From: Candidatus Desantisiibacteriota bacterium
Lineage (GTDB): Bacteria > UBA9089 > CG2-30-40-21
Direction: 5' to 3'
DNA: 15,310 nt
Assembly (NCBI GenBank): GCA_016208205.1
Contig: JACQYP010000148.1
Span: forward strand, 1-15,310
Both the position numbers and the translations under genes were made by a program. Positions 1 to 7,583 of the stretch are shown here, piece after piece. Position 1 is the stretch's first letter; the number at the start of each line of letters is the position of its first letter. The notes beneath the pieces were generated by a model that did no database searches, had not been told where the DNA came from, and saw only the letters and a list, made by a program, of their open reading frames with translations.

Positions 1-21
1 GGCAGGTTTGGAACCTGCCCC
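1..21. repeat. short perfect hairpin (palindromic repeat end)
   Basis: The window opens with GGCAGGTT-TGG-AACCTGCC, an 8-bp perfect stem with a 3-nt loop. No T-run follows directly, so it is not a convincing intrinsic terminator. It resembles the GC-rich palindromes dispersed between genes in many bacterial genomes. The left flank is outside the window, so the full unit cannot be seen. Confidence 0.5.
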
Positions 22-100
22 TATAGAATGTGATTTTTATATTATACTATTAATTTTCCAAATGTCAATAAAAATTTAATCGAAAATATATATTTTTTTA

Positions 101-129
101 TGGAAATAATAATCTTTTCATGATATAAT
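101..129 (+). promoter_or_regulatory. probable extended -10 promoter for the FapA-like gene
   Basis: A perfect TATAAT at 124-129 is preceded by TGA (121-123), giving an extended -10 element. A weak -35, TGGAAA, lies at 101-106 with a 17-bp spacer. Transcription would start near 136, so the heptad-repeat tract at 139-243 would form most of the 5' leader of the gene at 292. This rests on sequence match only. Confidence 0.55.
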
Positions 130-138
130 TAAAAATAA

Positions 139-243
139 GGTTGTAAGTTGTAGGTTGTAGGTTGTAGGTTTAGGATGTTGTAAGTTGTAGGTTAGAGAGG
201 TATCATGAATAACATCATGAACTTACAACCTACAACCTACAAC
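139..243. repeat. GGTTGTA heptad tract with inverted copy
   Basis: Units GGTTGTA, AGTTGTA, GGTTGTA, GGTTGTA follow at 7-nt steps from 139 to 166. A second run lies at 178-193, and the reverse complement (ACTTACAACC TACAACC...) at 221-243. The two orientations can pair into a long stem with the loop around 194-220. The tract lies between the predicted promoter and the start codon at 292, so it could act in the leader RNA. The rest of positions 22-291 holds only AT-rich sequence, the promoter and the RBS AAGGGAG at 275-281. Confidence 0.75.
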
Positions 244-291
244 AAAAATTCTCTGTAATAAACTATATATTAATAAGGGAGTTAAGAGTCC

Positions 292-3200
292 GTGGAAAAA
301 AAGATATTCTCAGTACTAAATGATCGGATAAGAATAGAAATTTCAGAGGATGAAACCAGGGCATATCTTTTCCTTGCTTCATCTTCTGAAAACAGGATGC
401 CTGTCCTTAATGAAGTAGTTAATGCCATGGCAGGATTGGGGATACAAGATGTGCTTGTTAGTGCAGTTCAAGATGCATTAGAAAAAAGTGTCATAAATAA
501 ACCGGTATTAATAGCAAAAGGGATTTTGCCGACTAAGGGTAAGGATGCCTTTTTTATTTATCGATTTGGCTCTCATCAGGAAGACAAGAGCATAGATGTT
601 TTTCCAGGACAGCTTTTAGCCGTAAAAAGACCTCCAATTATTGGCAGACCAGGGGTTTCAGTAACAGGGAAACCCATCCAGCCTCTACACGGAAGGGATA
701 TTGTCATTGATGCAGGCAAGAATGTTTTTGTTACAGATGATGGAACAAATGTGTTTGCCCTGGAAAAGGGCAGGGTCAGGTGGAAGGGCAATAGTATCCT
801 TGTGGATGATGTCATGGATGTATCTGGTGATGTAGATACAGATATAGGCAATATCTCTTTTAAGGGAACGGTAAGTGTCGCAGGTGAGGTCAGGGATGGG
901 CTTACTATCCATGCTGAGGGTGATATTAATGTCAATGGAGGAGTAGGTGCATGTACCCTTGAATCAGCCGGGGATATTATTATAAATGGAATGGTGGATG
1001 GAAAAGGAATAGCACGGCTTTATGCTGAAGGCGATATATCTGTTCATTCTGTTCGGGAGGCATATATTCAGGCAAAAAGGGATGTTATTGTTGAAAAGGG
1101 TATTGAAAACAGCACGGTTTTTGCCAGAAATGTCCGCGTAGATAATGGTTTTATTCACGGTGGGGAAACAACCGCTTCATCAGGTATCATTGCCAGACAG
1201 ATTGGCAACCCGGAGATAGAAATGTCTACAGACATTAAGCTGAAAGATAGTGGAGAGATTGTCTGTGCTCATGTTTATCCAAAAACAAGGATTACTATGG
1301 GTGAAAAGCTCCTTGATGTAAAAAGTTATCCTGAGGTAAATGTTAAATATACACACATTTCAGAAAAACAGGCCATTCCCGTTCATGCAGAAAAGGGAGA
1401 TATTGGACAAGAATGTCAGCCATCCATTCATACGGGTGTAGATGAAAGGGTAGCCAAGATATTTGGGGCAAGGACATTCTCTGTATTGCTGAGGGCATCA
1501 AGCCTGCTGGATGCCCGAGAGATAGGTGCCAGATTGCTTAATCTTGACCCTTCAGAGGTAGATTCTCAGATAGTCTCCAAACTTGAAACAGAAGAAAATA
1601 CCTTTCTTATTCGTATATTTCGGATTGATGCACCTGGTGAATGGCTGAAAATAGAAGTAGAAAAGCCTGTTTTTGATATCCATTATGACGCAGACGGCCA
1701 CTTTGAGTTTATGAATACCGAGACAGGGCTTTTTTTAACCGTAAGCCCTTCACTTGGTAAAGGGAAACGGGTAGCGTATGAAGACATCATATTGGAATAT
1801 ATTGAAAAACATGATGTTGGTGAGGTTGACAAACAATTAGTAGAGAAAATAGCCAGCGAGGCATTGAATATTCCAGTCAGGGTTGGAAAAAGGAAAAAGG
1901 TTTCCAGTGTTGATGGCAACATTCGAGTAGAGGTTCTGCCAACCCTTACTAAGGCAATTATCTTTGTTACGCCGCCGAAATCGAGCGGGGTGGCTATTGC
2001 GTATGAAGAAGTTATGGAAGAACTAAGGGCAAACGGGGTAGTTGCCGGGATTAAGGATAATGTGATTCGCGAGATTATTGACCCTAACTATCATCCTTGC
2101 GGACCAATAACAATTGCCGAAGAAATATTGCCTGTTCAGGGAGAGCTGGCACAGATAGAGTTTAAGTTCCGAACGCATAAAAAAATAACCCTTATAGAGG
2201 ATGAACAGGGACGGGTTGATTTCAAGTCACTGAACTTGATAGAAAATGTTAAAGCAGGACAAATTTTAGCCGTAAAAACACCACCCGGTGATGGTATTTG
2301 CGGAAGGCTTGTCAATGGCAAGGAAACCCTTGCCAGACCAGGGTCGGATATAAAGATGCCCATAGGAAGAAATATCTATCTTGCAGCCAATAATACCCAG
2401 ATTCGTGCCTCCATAGATGGTCATGTCCTGCTTGTCGGCGGAAAGATTAATGTTGAAAATACACTTATAGTCCCTGGAAATGTTGACTACTCTACTGGAA
2501 GTATTTATTTTCTCGGTTCGGTTGTTGTCAAGGGTGATGTTTTAGATGAGTTTCAGGTTGAGGCTACCGGTGATGTTCTTGTCCATGGGTGTGTGGGTAA
2601 ATGCTTTATCTCAGCCGGCGGCTCCATAGCTATCGGCGAAGGGGTGAAGGGTAAGGATACAGCCAGATTGTTTGCTGAGCAGAATGTGATTGCCAAGTAC
2701 ATTGAACATGCTACGGTTGAGGCAAGGGATGATGTGCGAATATTAGAGGAAATCCTTCATTCTAAGATTGAGGCAGGCAACAGGGTTATACTTGAGGGGA
2801 AAAGGCGGGGTGTTATTATCGGCGGATTGATTCGTGCCGGCAAGGAGGTTACTACTAAGGAATTAGGGTGCGTGGCTGGGGTTAAAACCATAGTAGAGGT
2901 TGGCGGTTCACCAAGAACAAGGCAGGAATTAGATGCCCTTAAAAATGTTTATCAGCAGGAGATAAATATCTATCAACAATTAGAGCTGAATATCGCTCAT
3001 CTGAAAAAACAAAAGAATGAAAACAAAATTTCCATTGAGGGTGAGATGAAGCTGCAGAGACTGCTCTGGAAACATAAAAAGCTTACCACACGCATGGAAC
3101 GATATACTAATCAAAAGGAATTCATGGAAACAAGAATAAAAAGAGCAGAACCAGGTGTGATAAATGTCTCCGGATGCCTTTATCCAGGTGTAACAATTAC

Positions 3201-3327
3201 AACAAAAACAGCAACCATGTCGATAAAAGAATCTTACCACGCTGTCTCTCTTGGATTTAACGGTGTTGGGGTGGGGATATGTCCATTTGGTGCGTATAAG
3301 GAGCCGATAGAGGTGGGGGAATCGTGA
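292..3327 (+). CDS. large FapA-family (DUF342) polymerization-domain protein, internally duplicated
   Basis: A 1011-residue protein with two FapA/DUF342 units. In the first, the conserved GQLLAVKRPP segment is at residues 106-115, followed by a right-handed beta-helix-like region (about 175-330). The second repeats this about 550 residues later (GQILAVKTPP at 656-665, helix region about 720-870). A coiled coil (about 875-955) and a glycine-rich tail follow. The N-terminal alpha/beta submodule seems to occur three times (about 12-75, 455-535 and 543-610), and residues 384-445 may be a Jag_N-like linker. FapA-family proteins are linked to flagellar or cell-surface assembly and polar localisation, but no flagellar genes are visible here, so the role is unknown. 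The start is GTG at 292 with RBS AAGGGAG and a 10-nt spacer. The stop codon lies inside a heptad-repeat hairpin. Family is well supported; function is not. Confidence 0.88.
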   Translation: MEKKIFSVLNDRIRIEISEDETRAYLFLASSSENRMPVLNEVVNAMAGLGIQDVLVSAVQDALEKSVINKPVLIAKGILPTKGKDAFFIYRFGSHQEDKSIDVFPGQLLAVKRPPIIGRPGVSVTGKPIQPLHGRDIVIDAGKNVFVTDDGTNVFALEKGRVRWKGNSILVDDVMDVSGDVDTDIGNISFKGTVSVAGEVRDGLTIHAEGDINVNGGVGACTLESAGDIIINGMVDGKGIARLYAEGDISVHSVREAYIQAKRDVIVEKGIENSTVFARNVRVDNGFIHGGETTASSGIIARQIGNPEIEMSTDIKLKDSGEIVCAHVYPKTRITMGEKLLDVKSYPEVNVKYTHISEKQAIPVHAEKGDIGQECQPSIHTGVDERVAKIFGARTFSVLLRASSLLDAREIGARLLNLDPSEVDSQIVSKLETEENTFLIRIFRIDAPGEWLKIEVEKPVFDIHYDADGHFEFMNTETGLFLTVSPSLGKGKRVAYEDIILEYIEKHDVGEVDKQLVEKIASEALNIPVRVGKRKKVSSVDGNIRVEVLPTLTKAIIFVTPPKSSGVAIAYEEVMEELRANGVVAGIKDNVIREIIDPNYHPCGPITIAEEILPVQGELAQIEFKFRTHKKITLIEDEQGRVDFKSLNLIENVKAGQILAVKTPPGDGICGRLVNGKETLARPGSDIKMPIGRNIYLAANNTQIRASIDGHVLLVGGKINVENTLIVPGNVDYSTGSIYFLGSVVVKGDVLDEFQVEATGDVLVHGCVGKCFISAGGSIAIGEGVKGKDTARLFAEQNVIAKYIEHATVEARDDVRILEEILHSKIEAGNRVILEGKRRGVIIGGLIRAGKEVTTKELGCVAGVKTIVEVGGSPRTRQELDALKNVYQQEINIYQQLELNIAHLKKQKNENKISIEGEMKLQRLLWKHKKLTTRMERYTNQKEFMETRIKRAEPGVINVSGCLYPGVTITTKTATMSIKESYHAVSLGFNGVGVGICPFGAYKEPIEVGES

Positions 3328-3384
3328 ATCGTAAATCTGTTCTATTTCTTCAGATTCCCGATTCGCAATTCGCGATTCCCGATT
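3317..3384. repeat. GATTCCC/GATTCGC heptad hairpin over the stop codon
   Basis: The right arm is GATTCCC, GATTCGC, AATTCGC, GATTCCC, GATT at exact 7-nt steps (3353-3384). The left arm (3317-3337, beginning GGGAATCG) is largely its reverse complement. The TGA stop of the FapA-like gene (3325-3327) lies in the left arm, so the last codons of that gene are repeat-derived. A hairpin here would sit between this gene and the zinc-ribbon gene at 3401. Confidence 0.75.
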
Positions 3385-3400
3385 AAAAAGAGGTGTATAA

Positions 3401-3745
3401 ATGATTTGTCCTAATTGTGGGTATGAAAAAAATGCAGTGGATGCCATTTGCTGCAATTTGTGTCATGTGGTGTTCCGTAAAAAAGAGATGCCGTTGCAAG
3501 AAACACAAGAAAAGGATAAGGGGAAAACTACCACCAAAGAGATTACTACCATCGATGACCTTCCTGATGAACTAAAGACAATGCTGTTAAAGGAAAAAGA
3601 TGAGGTTATCCGCAGCAGTCAGAACAATTTTATTGATTCCAAAAAGATGTTGCTGATTGGTATCTTGCTTGGCTTTATCCTATTAATGATTGGCGGTATA
3701 TTTGTCTTGCTGCCGACGATGAGAACAATTCTGATGAAAGAGTAG
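3401..3745 (+). CDS. small zinc-ribbon protein with C-terminal membrane anchor
   Basis: A 114-residue protein. The N-terminus has a CPNC...CNLC arrangement (C3, C6, C18, C21, with an extra C17), typical of a zinc ribbon. A charged middle region (KKEM...KDKGKTTTKE) follows. Residues 83-104 form one strongly hydrophobic transmembrane segment preceded by KK, leaving the zinc ribbon in the cytoplasm by the positive-inside rule. The RBS AAGAGGTG lies 5 nt before the ATG. It is probably co-transcribed with the FapA-like gene 73 nt upstream, although the repeat hairpin lies between them. No specific function can be assigned. It could be a membrane-tethered adaptor, which is inference. Confidence 0.75.
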   Translation: MICPNCGYEKNAVDAICCNLCHVVFRKKEMPLQETQEKDKGKTTTKEITTIDDLPDELKTMLLKEKDEVIRSSQNNFIDSKKMLLIGILLGFILLMIGGIFVLLPTMRTILMKE

Positions 3746-3747
3746 TG

Positions 3748-3870
3748 TTATATCAACCTTTCTACAAACCGCAGGACTTACGGACACTTGATGAAATCAC
3801 AGCAGATATTCGGGCGATAGAATCTGAGTCTGAAGGACCGCTGAAACAGATTATCAGGGAGGCAGAATGA
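3748..3870 (+). pseudogene. C-terminal remnant of an HsdM-like DNA methylase
   Basis: Between the zinc-ribbon gene and the nuclease gene there is an open frame without a start codon. It reads LYQPFYKPQDLRTLDEI, continues through ADIRAIESESEG and ends at TGA (3868-3870). This pattern (YKPQ.LR.L.EI.ADI.A.E.E.EG) matches, from memory, the tail of type I-like N6-adenine DNA methyltransferases (HsdM). The rest of that gene is absent. Its stop overlaps the ATG of the next gene (ATGA at 3867-3870), the arrangement expected of an intact modification operon. The left breakpoint cannot be fixed and may lie inside the 3' end of the zinc-ribbon gene. An alignment to HsdM proteins would decide it. Confidence 0.6.
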
Positions 3871-4805
3871 TGAGCGATAACATGCCGGATAGAAAAGCCG
3901 ATTCAGATATTCAAAAAGTTTGGATACCTGAATCGTTAGTCATTGTTGGCGACATTCGCCAAATGATCGAAGAAACCCGCTCGGCGGTTGCCTTGAGCGT
4001 TAATGCCGGTCTCACCATGCTCTATTGGCGGATTGGCAAACGAATCAACGAAGAAATTCTGAAAGGCGAACGAGCAGATTATGGGAAACAGATTCTTGCC
4101 ACGCTGTCGCAACAATTAGTTTCCGAATACGGGGCAGGCTTTTCAGAAAAAAGCCTGCGACGAATGATTCAATTTACAGAGGTCTTCTCTGACGAACAAA
4201 TTGTCGTATCACTGATACGACAATTGAGTTGGACCCATTTTCTTGCCCTGATTCCCCTGAAAAAACCTTTGCAGCGTGAGTTTTACGCAGAGATGTGCCG
4301 AGTTGAACGGTGGAGTGTCCGCACTCTTCGCAAAAATATCGATTCTATGCTTTACGAGCGCACCGCTCTTTCACGCAAACCGGAAGAACTAATCAGTGAA
4401 GAATTGGCGAAACTGCGTGACGAAGACCGTCTGTCACCTGATATGATTCTCAAGGATCCTTATGTCCTCGATTTCCTCGGCATCAAAGACCGCTACTATG
4501 AGAAAGACATGGAGGACGCCATCCTGCGTGAGATGGAAGCATTTATTCTGGAACTCGGAGCAGGGTTTGCCTTTCTCGCACGGCAAAAGCGTATTCAGGT
4601 TGACAATGACGACTTATATATCGACTTGCTGTTTTACAACCGTAAGCTTTGCCGAATAGTTGCCATCGAATTGAAACTGGGCGATTTTAAACCCGCAGAC
4701 AAGGGACAAATGGAACTCTATCTTCGCTGGCTGGAAAAATACGAAAGTGAACCTAACGAAAATTCGCCACTCGGTATCATCTTGTGTGCCGGGAAAAAGC
4801 AGTAA
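3867..4805 (+). CDS. YhcG/DUF1016-family PDDEXK nuclease, truncated by a premature stop
   Basis: The 312 residues before the stop contain the DUF1016 N-terminal helical domain (YWRIGKRI near residue 53) and, at about 245-290, a PDDEXK nuclease core. In that core DLYIDLLFYNR supplies the acidic residue and VAIELKLGDF supplies E-x-K. Family members are usually about 340-380 residues and are often found inside type I restriction-modification operons. That agrees with the HsdM-like remnant overlapping the start. The frame is interrupted by TAA at 4803-4805 but continues with good homology to 4964, so the intact gene was 365 codons. Its sequence is visibly GC-richer than that of the neighbours, suggesting acquisition by transfer. 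The catalytic core lies before the stop, so partial activity cannot be excluded. Confidence 0.88.
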   Translation: MMSDNMPDRKADSDIQKVWIPESLVIVGDIRQMIEETRSAVALSVNAGLTMLYWRIGKRINEEILKGERADYGKQILATLSQQLVSEYGAGFSEKSLRRMIQFTEVFSDEQIVVSLIRQLSWTHFLALIPLKKPLQREFYAEMCRVERWSVRTLRKNIDSMLYERTALSRKPEELISEELAKLRDEDRLSPDMILKDPYVLDFLGIKDRYYEKDMEDAILREMEAFILELGAGFAFLARQKRIQVDNDDLYIDLLFYNRKLCRIVAIELKLGDFKPADKGQMELYLRWLEKYESEPNENSPLGIILCAGKKQ

Positions 4806-4964
4806 CAGATTGAACTGCTGGAGTTGGGCAAATCCGGTATCCATGTCGCTGAGTACTGGACAGACCTACCACCCAAGGAATTGATGCAAAAGAAACTCCA
4901 CGCTGCTATCCAGCACGCCAGAACACGGCTGGACAACCGTGAACGGTTACCAATTGCCCTATGA
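4806..4964 (+). pseudogene. in-frame tail of the DUF1016 nuclease beyond the ochre stop
   Basis: Directly after the TAA at 4803-4805 the same frame reads QIELLELGKSGIHVAEYW, then the LPPKEL motif, and ends at TGA (4962-4964). This is the normal C-terminal helix of YhcG-like proteins. The codon replaced by TAA would typically be Glu (GAA), so one G-to-T change explains the break. The tail has no start codon or RBS of its own. Confidence 0.8.
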
Positions 4965-4989
4965 GAATTGCTGAACAAGGAGACAGTGT

Positions 4990-5529
4990 ATGTGGTCTGA
5001 AAAATGGAACAGGATATTTGAGGCACTTAACGATAAGATTATTCCCTGCAGTCAGCTTACGAAGCATACAGATATTACTTATCGAATGGTAAATGACTGG
5101 GACTTGCGAGGAATGTTTGATGCTGAAAGGCAGACGATGCGTGGCTGGCGAAAGTTTTCTATTGTGGATGTTATCAAGCTCTCTATCATAAAAAAGCTCA
5201 AAGGTGCGGGATTTCCTTTATATAAGCTAAAAGACATATTAAACTGGCTGGGATGTAACCCGGCCATTGAGTTTAGTATCAAACAATTGACAGAGAATAT
5301 TAATTGCTCTCTTTATACAGATTTTGAGGATGAATACGGCATATATTCTGATGAGGAGTTGTTGAATTTTCTTAAGGTTAGAAAAGAAAAAGAACTACTA
5401 TCCATTATCTTTCCAGTAAACCATCTGATAAAAAATATCCTCATCTCCATCAAATCCACATCCCTTGAGGTAAAGATTGTATCCGAGCAGTATATGTTTA
5501 AGGTTAATGGGAAATGGATTACTCCGTAA
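4990..5529 (+). CDS. MerR-like helix-turn-helix regulator
   Basis: A 179-residue protein. Residues 15-88 fit a MerR-type winged helix: a first helix containing TDITYRMVNDWDLRG, a wing (RGWRKFSIVDV) and a second helix pair ending in GFPLYKLKDILNWLG. The C-terminal 90 residues have no recognised effector domain and lack an obvious cysteine metal site, so the inducer is unknown. RBS AAGGAGA at 4977-4983 is 6 nt from the ATG. It follows the broken nuclease gene by 25 nt and may have belonged to the same imported block, but its AT-rich codon use resembles the local genome more. It converges on the phospholipase D-like gene. Confidence 0.7.
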   Translation: MWSEKWNRIFEALNDKIIPCSQLTKHTDITYRMVNDWDLRGMFDAERQTMRGWRKFSIVDVIKLSIIKKLKGAGFPLYKLKDILNWLGCNPAIEFSIKQLTENINCSLYTDFEDEYGIYSDEELLNFLKVRKEKELLSIIFPVNHLIKNILISIKSTSLEVKIVSEQYMFKVNGKWITP

Positions 5530-5544
5530 TTCGTCTTGTCGATT

Positions 5545-5580
5545 TTCAACCTTGAACCGTGAACCTGAGTAGTTACATTT
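5545..5580. repeat. TTGAACC heptads joined to the ACCTGAGTAGTTAC core
   Basis: TTCAACC, TTGAACC and GTGAACC follow at 7-nt steps (5545-5565), then ACCTGAGTAGTTACATTT (5563-5580). That 18-mer recurs exactly at 7681-7698. Read on the minus strand the order is GTAACTACTCAGGT, then GGTTCAC, GGTTCAA heptads. It lies between the convergent ends of the MerR-like gene (5529) and the phospholipase D-like gene (5590), where a bidirectional terminator might be expected. No classic terminator hairpin with a T-run is seen. Confidence 0.7.
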
Positions 5581-5589
5581 ATTGTTGAA

Positions 5590-7182
5590 TTAAAATGTAC
5601 ATGCACCTGTTGCCTCCTGCAGTCGATAAACAATAGTCTTCCAAAAGAGTGTCCACCCTTTTTCACCAACTTCATGGTAGTCTGTAGTAAACTTCAGCCC
5701 ATCGCTATTATTCCATGCTCTATCAAAGTATTCTATAAACCTTGAGGTTACTTCAGGTGTGTTATTTACAAATAGGTTTGCCTCTAAGTTAAGATCTTTC
5801 AGGTTTCGTCTTGTCCAGTTTGCTGAGCCGCACATGAATTGGTACTTTTGCTTATCTTTATTTACAATACAAACAGCCTTGTGATGGAATTGTTCACCGT
5901 GGGTATCTGCAAAGCGGATAGATATGTTGAGATTGTGTTTTTTTGCTTGTGTAAGCAATTCAGCGGCAACAGGACGATTTGGTATCCCTATTTTAGTATG
6001 CCCAAAGGCATCACGGTTAGCATCCATGATTATCTTGATATTTGCCCCTTTTTTTGCTGCAACCTTAATTGCTTGAATCACCCTTCTCTCAGAAAGGTAA
6101 AAGATAGCTATCCGTGTCTCCTCCCCTGTGCCGGTAGATTTAAGCATATCAAGGAGACGAGTATTGATAGCACCCTCTGTCAGCCATTCAACAGTTGGAC
6201 ATCCTTTAACGGTTGGATACATTATGCCTTTGTTCCTCTGTGCCTTTTCTGTCCCTTCTGCTTTCTGCCTTCTGCCTTCTGTCTCTTCTGTGCCTCTGTG
6301 CCTTTGTGCCTCTCTCTTAAATAAAGAAATCAGTTGTTTTGCATCTCCCAGGACATTGCCTTGATTAATTGCCGACCATTCCATACACGCAAGCTCAGTA
6401 GATAAAGCAGCTACGGCAATATCTCCTGAAACAAGTAATCCACAATTTGAATGGGCTGAACTTCCATCAGCCGGATTAAAGCTGGTTACCAGCATTTGCC
6501 ATTTATTATCAGCAGTATCGACAATGATTACCTTGCGATGATTTGCCTTAAAAAAAAGCAGCCGAATCATCTGACGCAAGCTCATTTGTTTACTATTAAT
6601 GTTCATAATATTTGGCAAGAACGCTTTGTCTATTAACCTGTTTATCCATGGAATCTTCTTACAATAATGACCAATCATAGTTATGGGTGAACTATAGATG
6701 AGGTTACTATCATTCATCTTAGAAAGGTCAGTAAAAACAATTCCAATCCCTGCATCTTTCATTTTGCAAAAGAAATCAGGCTCCATATTCCCATATATTC
6801 TGTTAATTGGGTCGGTTAATACCAGGATATTTATCCTGGGACAGGATTGTTTTTTACGAATAAGTGCCTCAGCTAATTCTTTGGAAAGCTGTCGATGGTT
6901 CTCTGGAATACTCCCTTGCCATTGATTCCATAAGAAGAAATCAATATATATCCACCTCTTTGCCCCTTTAATCAGATCCAGCACCTTGTCAAAGTTTTCC
7001 TGACAGATGATGCGTTCGCCTGATTGTGGGTCAAATGCTGTTGAATCAATGAGAAGCTGGACATCATTTTTATTTACAGGAACAGCATGGGCTGCATGTG
7101 TGCCTGAAAGCTTAAGTCTATCAGGTTGAAAGATGTAACAGGCAATGGTAAGCATAATACAACTCAGGATAATAATCTTCAT
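5590..7182 (-). CDS. secreted or membrane-tethered phospholipase D-like protein
   Basis: From ATG at 7182 this is a 530-residue protein with two PLD-type halves. The first HKD motif is intact (HRKVIIVD: H215, K217, D222), followed by FNPADGSSAHSN. The second is degenerate: FHHKAVCIV has H433 and K435 but Val440 where Asp is expected, followed by a normal GSANW. The N-terminus MKIIILSCIMLTIAC could be a lipoprotein signal ending at Cys15, or a simple anchor. A TTG at 7239 would add 19 residues, largely repeat-encoded, without an RBS, so the ATG is preferred. A charged linker at about 290-319 is encoded by a repeat insertion. The gene follows the S23 cassette directly. PLD-family enzymes cleave phosphodiesters; the substrate here is unknown. 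Confidence 0.85.
   Translation of the reverse strand: MKIIILSCIMLTIACYIFQPDRLKLSGTHAAHAVPVNKNDVQLLIDSTAFDPQSGERIICQENFDKVLDLIKGAKRWIYIDFFLWNQWQGSIPENHRQLSKELAEALIRKKQSCPRINILVLTDPINRIYGNMEPDFFCKMKDAGIGIVFTDLSKMNDSNLIYSSPITMIGHYCKKIPWINRLIDKAFLPNIMNINSKQMSLRQMIRLLFFKANHRKVIIVDTADNKWQMLVTSFNPADGSSAHSNCGLLVSGDIAVAALSTELACMEWSAINQGNVLGDAKQLISLFKREAQRHRGTEETEGRRQKAEGTEKAQRNKGIMYPTVKGCPTVEWLTEGAINTRLLDMLKSTGTGEETRIAIFYLSERRVIQAIKVAAKKGANIKIIMDANRDAFGHTKIGIPNRPVAAELLTQAKKHNLNISIRFADTHGEQFHHKAVCIVNKDKQKYQFMCGSANWTRRNLKDLNLEANLFVNNTPEVTSRFIEYFDRAWNNSDGLKFTTDYHEVGEKGWTLFWKTIVYRLQEATGACTF
6226..6316. repeat. purine-rich (AGGCACA/AGAAGGC) repeat inserted in frame in the PLD-like gene
   Basis: On the minus strand the segment is a run of AGAGGCACAAAGGCACAGAG and AGAAGGCAGAAGGCAGAAAG-like units with a period of 7-9 nt. 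It encodes REAQRHRGTEETEGRR and following charged residues, between the two catalytic halves. The same kind of unit forms the AAGGCACA tract at 9030-9065 and the CTGCCTTTGTGCCTTTC stretch near 14033-14050. The reading frame is kept. Confidence 0.75.
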
Positions 7183-7184
7183 AT

Positions 7185-7235
7185 TGTAATCACTCAGGTT
7201 GTTTAGGCTGAAGGCTGAAGGCTGAAGGCTGAAGT
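7185..7235. repeat. left cassette arm: TGTAATCACTCAGGT plus four GGCTGAA heptads
   Basis: The 15-nt core at 7185-7199 is followed by four perfect GGCTGAA units (7206-7233). On the minus strand this forms the immediate 5' leader of the PLD-like gene. It has replaced any native RBS there; only a weak CTGAGTGA lies upstream of that ATG. Confidence 0.75.
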
Positions 7236-7243
7236 TCAATTAT

Positions 7244-7567
7244 CTAATTATCTCGCAACGATCGAATCAAGCCATTCAAGACCTTCTCGGTTTCGACGAT
7301 CTTTGGTTCAATCAGGTCTGAATCCTGGTTGCACAAAAAACCTAATCGCTTTGACAAATTTAACTGATAATGCAGTTCCCTCAATGATCCGAAGGCCATA
7401 TTGAGGAATCGGAGGTAATCTGCCTGGCTGTCATGTGCGCAACCTTCCACGATGTTAGAAGGAACCGAAACCGCTGCTCGTCGCATTTGAGAAGTTAGTC
7501 CGTACAACTCTTCTCTCGGAAACCCACAGGTTATACGATAAACCAATACTGCTACCTCATCAGCCAA
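7244..7567 (-). CDS. four-helix-bundle protein of the S23/23S rRNA intervening-sequence family
   Basis: A 107-residue protein with the family signature: FPREELYGLTSQMRRAA, then SVPSNIVEG, then a final helix containing RFLNMAFGSLRELHYQL. Family members occur inside 23S rRNA intervening sequences, as stand-alone genes, and as the Avd accessory protein of diversity-generating retroelements; their biochemical role is poorly known. No rRNA, reverse transcriptase or template repeat is present here. The likely start is TTG at 7567, with AAGAGAG 9 nt upstream. The usual first dozen residues (a YxxLxVWxxA-like helix start) are missing, and the open frame upstream is repeat-encoded (AFSLQPIYLREYFE), so the 5' end looks eroded. 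It is enclosed by inverted repeats. Confidence 0.85.
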   Translation of the reverse strand: MADEVAVLVYRITCGFPREELYGLTSQMRRAAVSVPSNIVEGCAHDSQADYLRFLNMAFGSLRELHYQLNLSKRLGFLCNQDSDLIEPKIVETEKVLNGLIRSLRDN

Positions 7568-7583
7568 CTCAAAATACTCTCTT

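Noticed and set aside
1..21. Intrinsic terminator at the window start
   Set aside because: The stem is perfect but no T-run follows directly; TTTTT comes only after more than ten other bases.
139..243. CRISPR-like array
   Set aside because: Units are 7 nt with no spacers, and no cas genes are present.
2980..3456. Minus-strand frame containing NRESRIANRES-like text
   Set aside because: It is the antisense of the FapA-like coil region plus the GATTCCC repeat; there is no RBS and no domain.
4803..4805. Stop-codon reassignment to explain the TAA inside the DUF1016 gene
   Set aside because: TAA is the normal terminal stop of several neighbouring genes, such as the MerR-like and Phd-like genes, so a point mutation is simpler.
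5839..6364. Plus-strand frames rich in Cys, Phe and Pro over the PLD-like gene
   Set aside because: Their hydrophobic stretches are the antisense reading of the purine-rich repeat; the minus-strand PLD-like gene explains the region.
7183..7239. TTG start at 7239 for the PLD-like protein
   Set aside because: The extra 19 residues are largely translated from the GGCTGAA repeat; the ATG at 7182 begins a proper signal sequence.
7244..7567. Avd gene of a diversity-generating retroelement, or an actual 23S rRNA intervening sequence
   Set aside because: No reverse transcriptase, template/variable repeat pair or rRNA sequence is present in the window.
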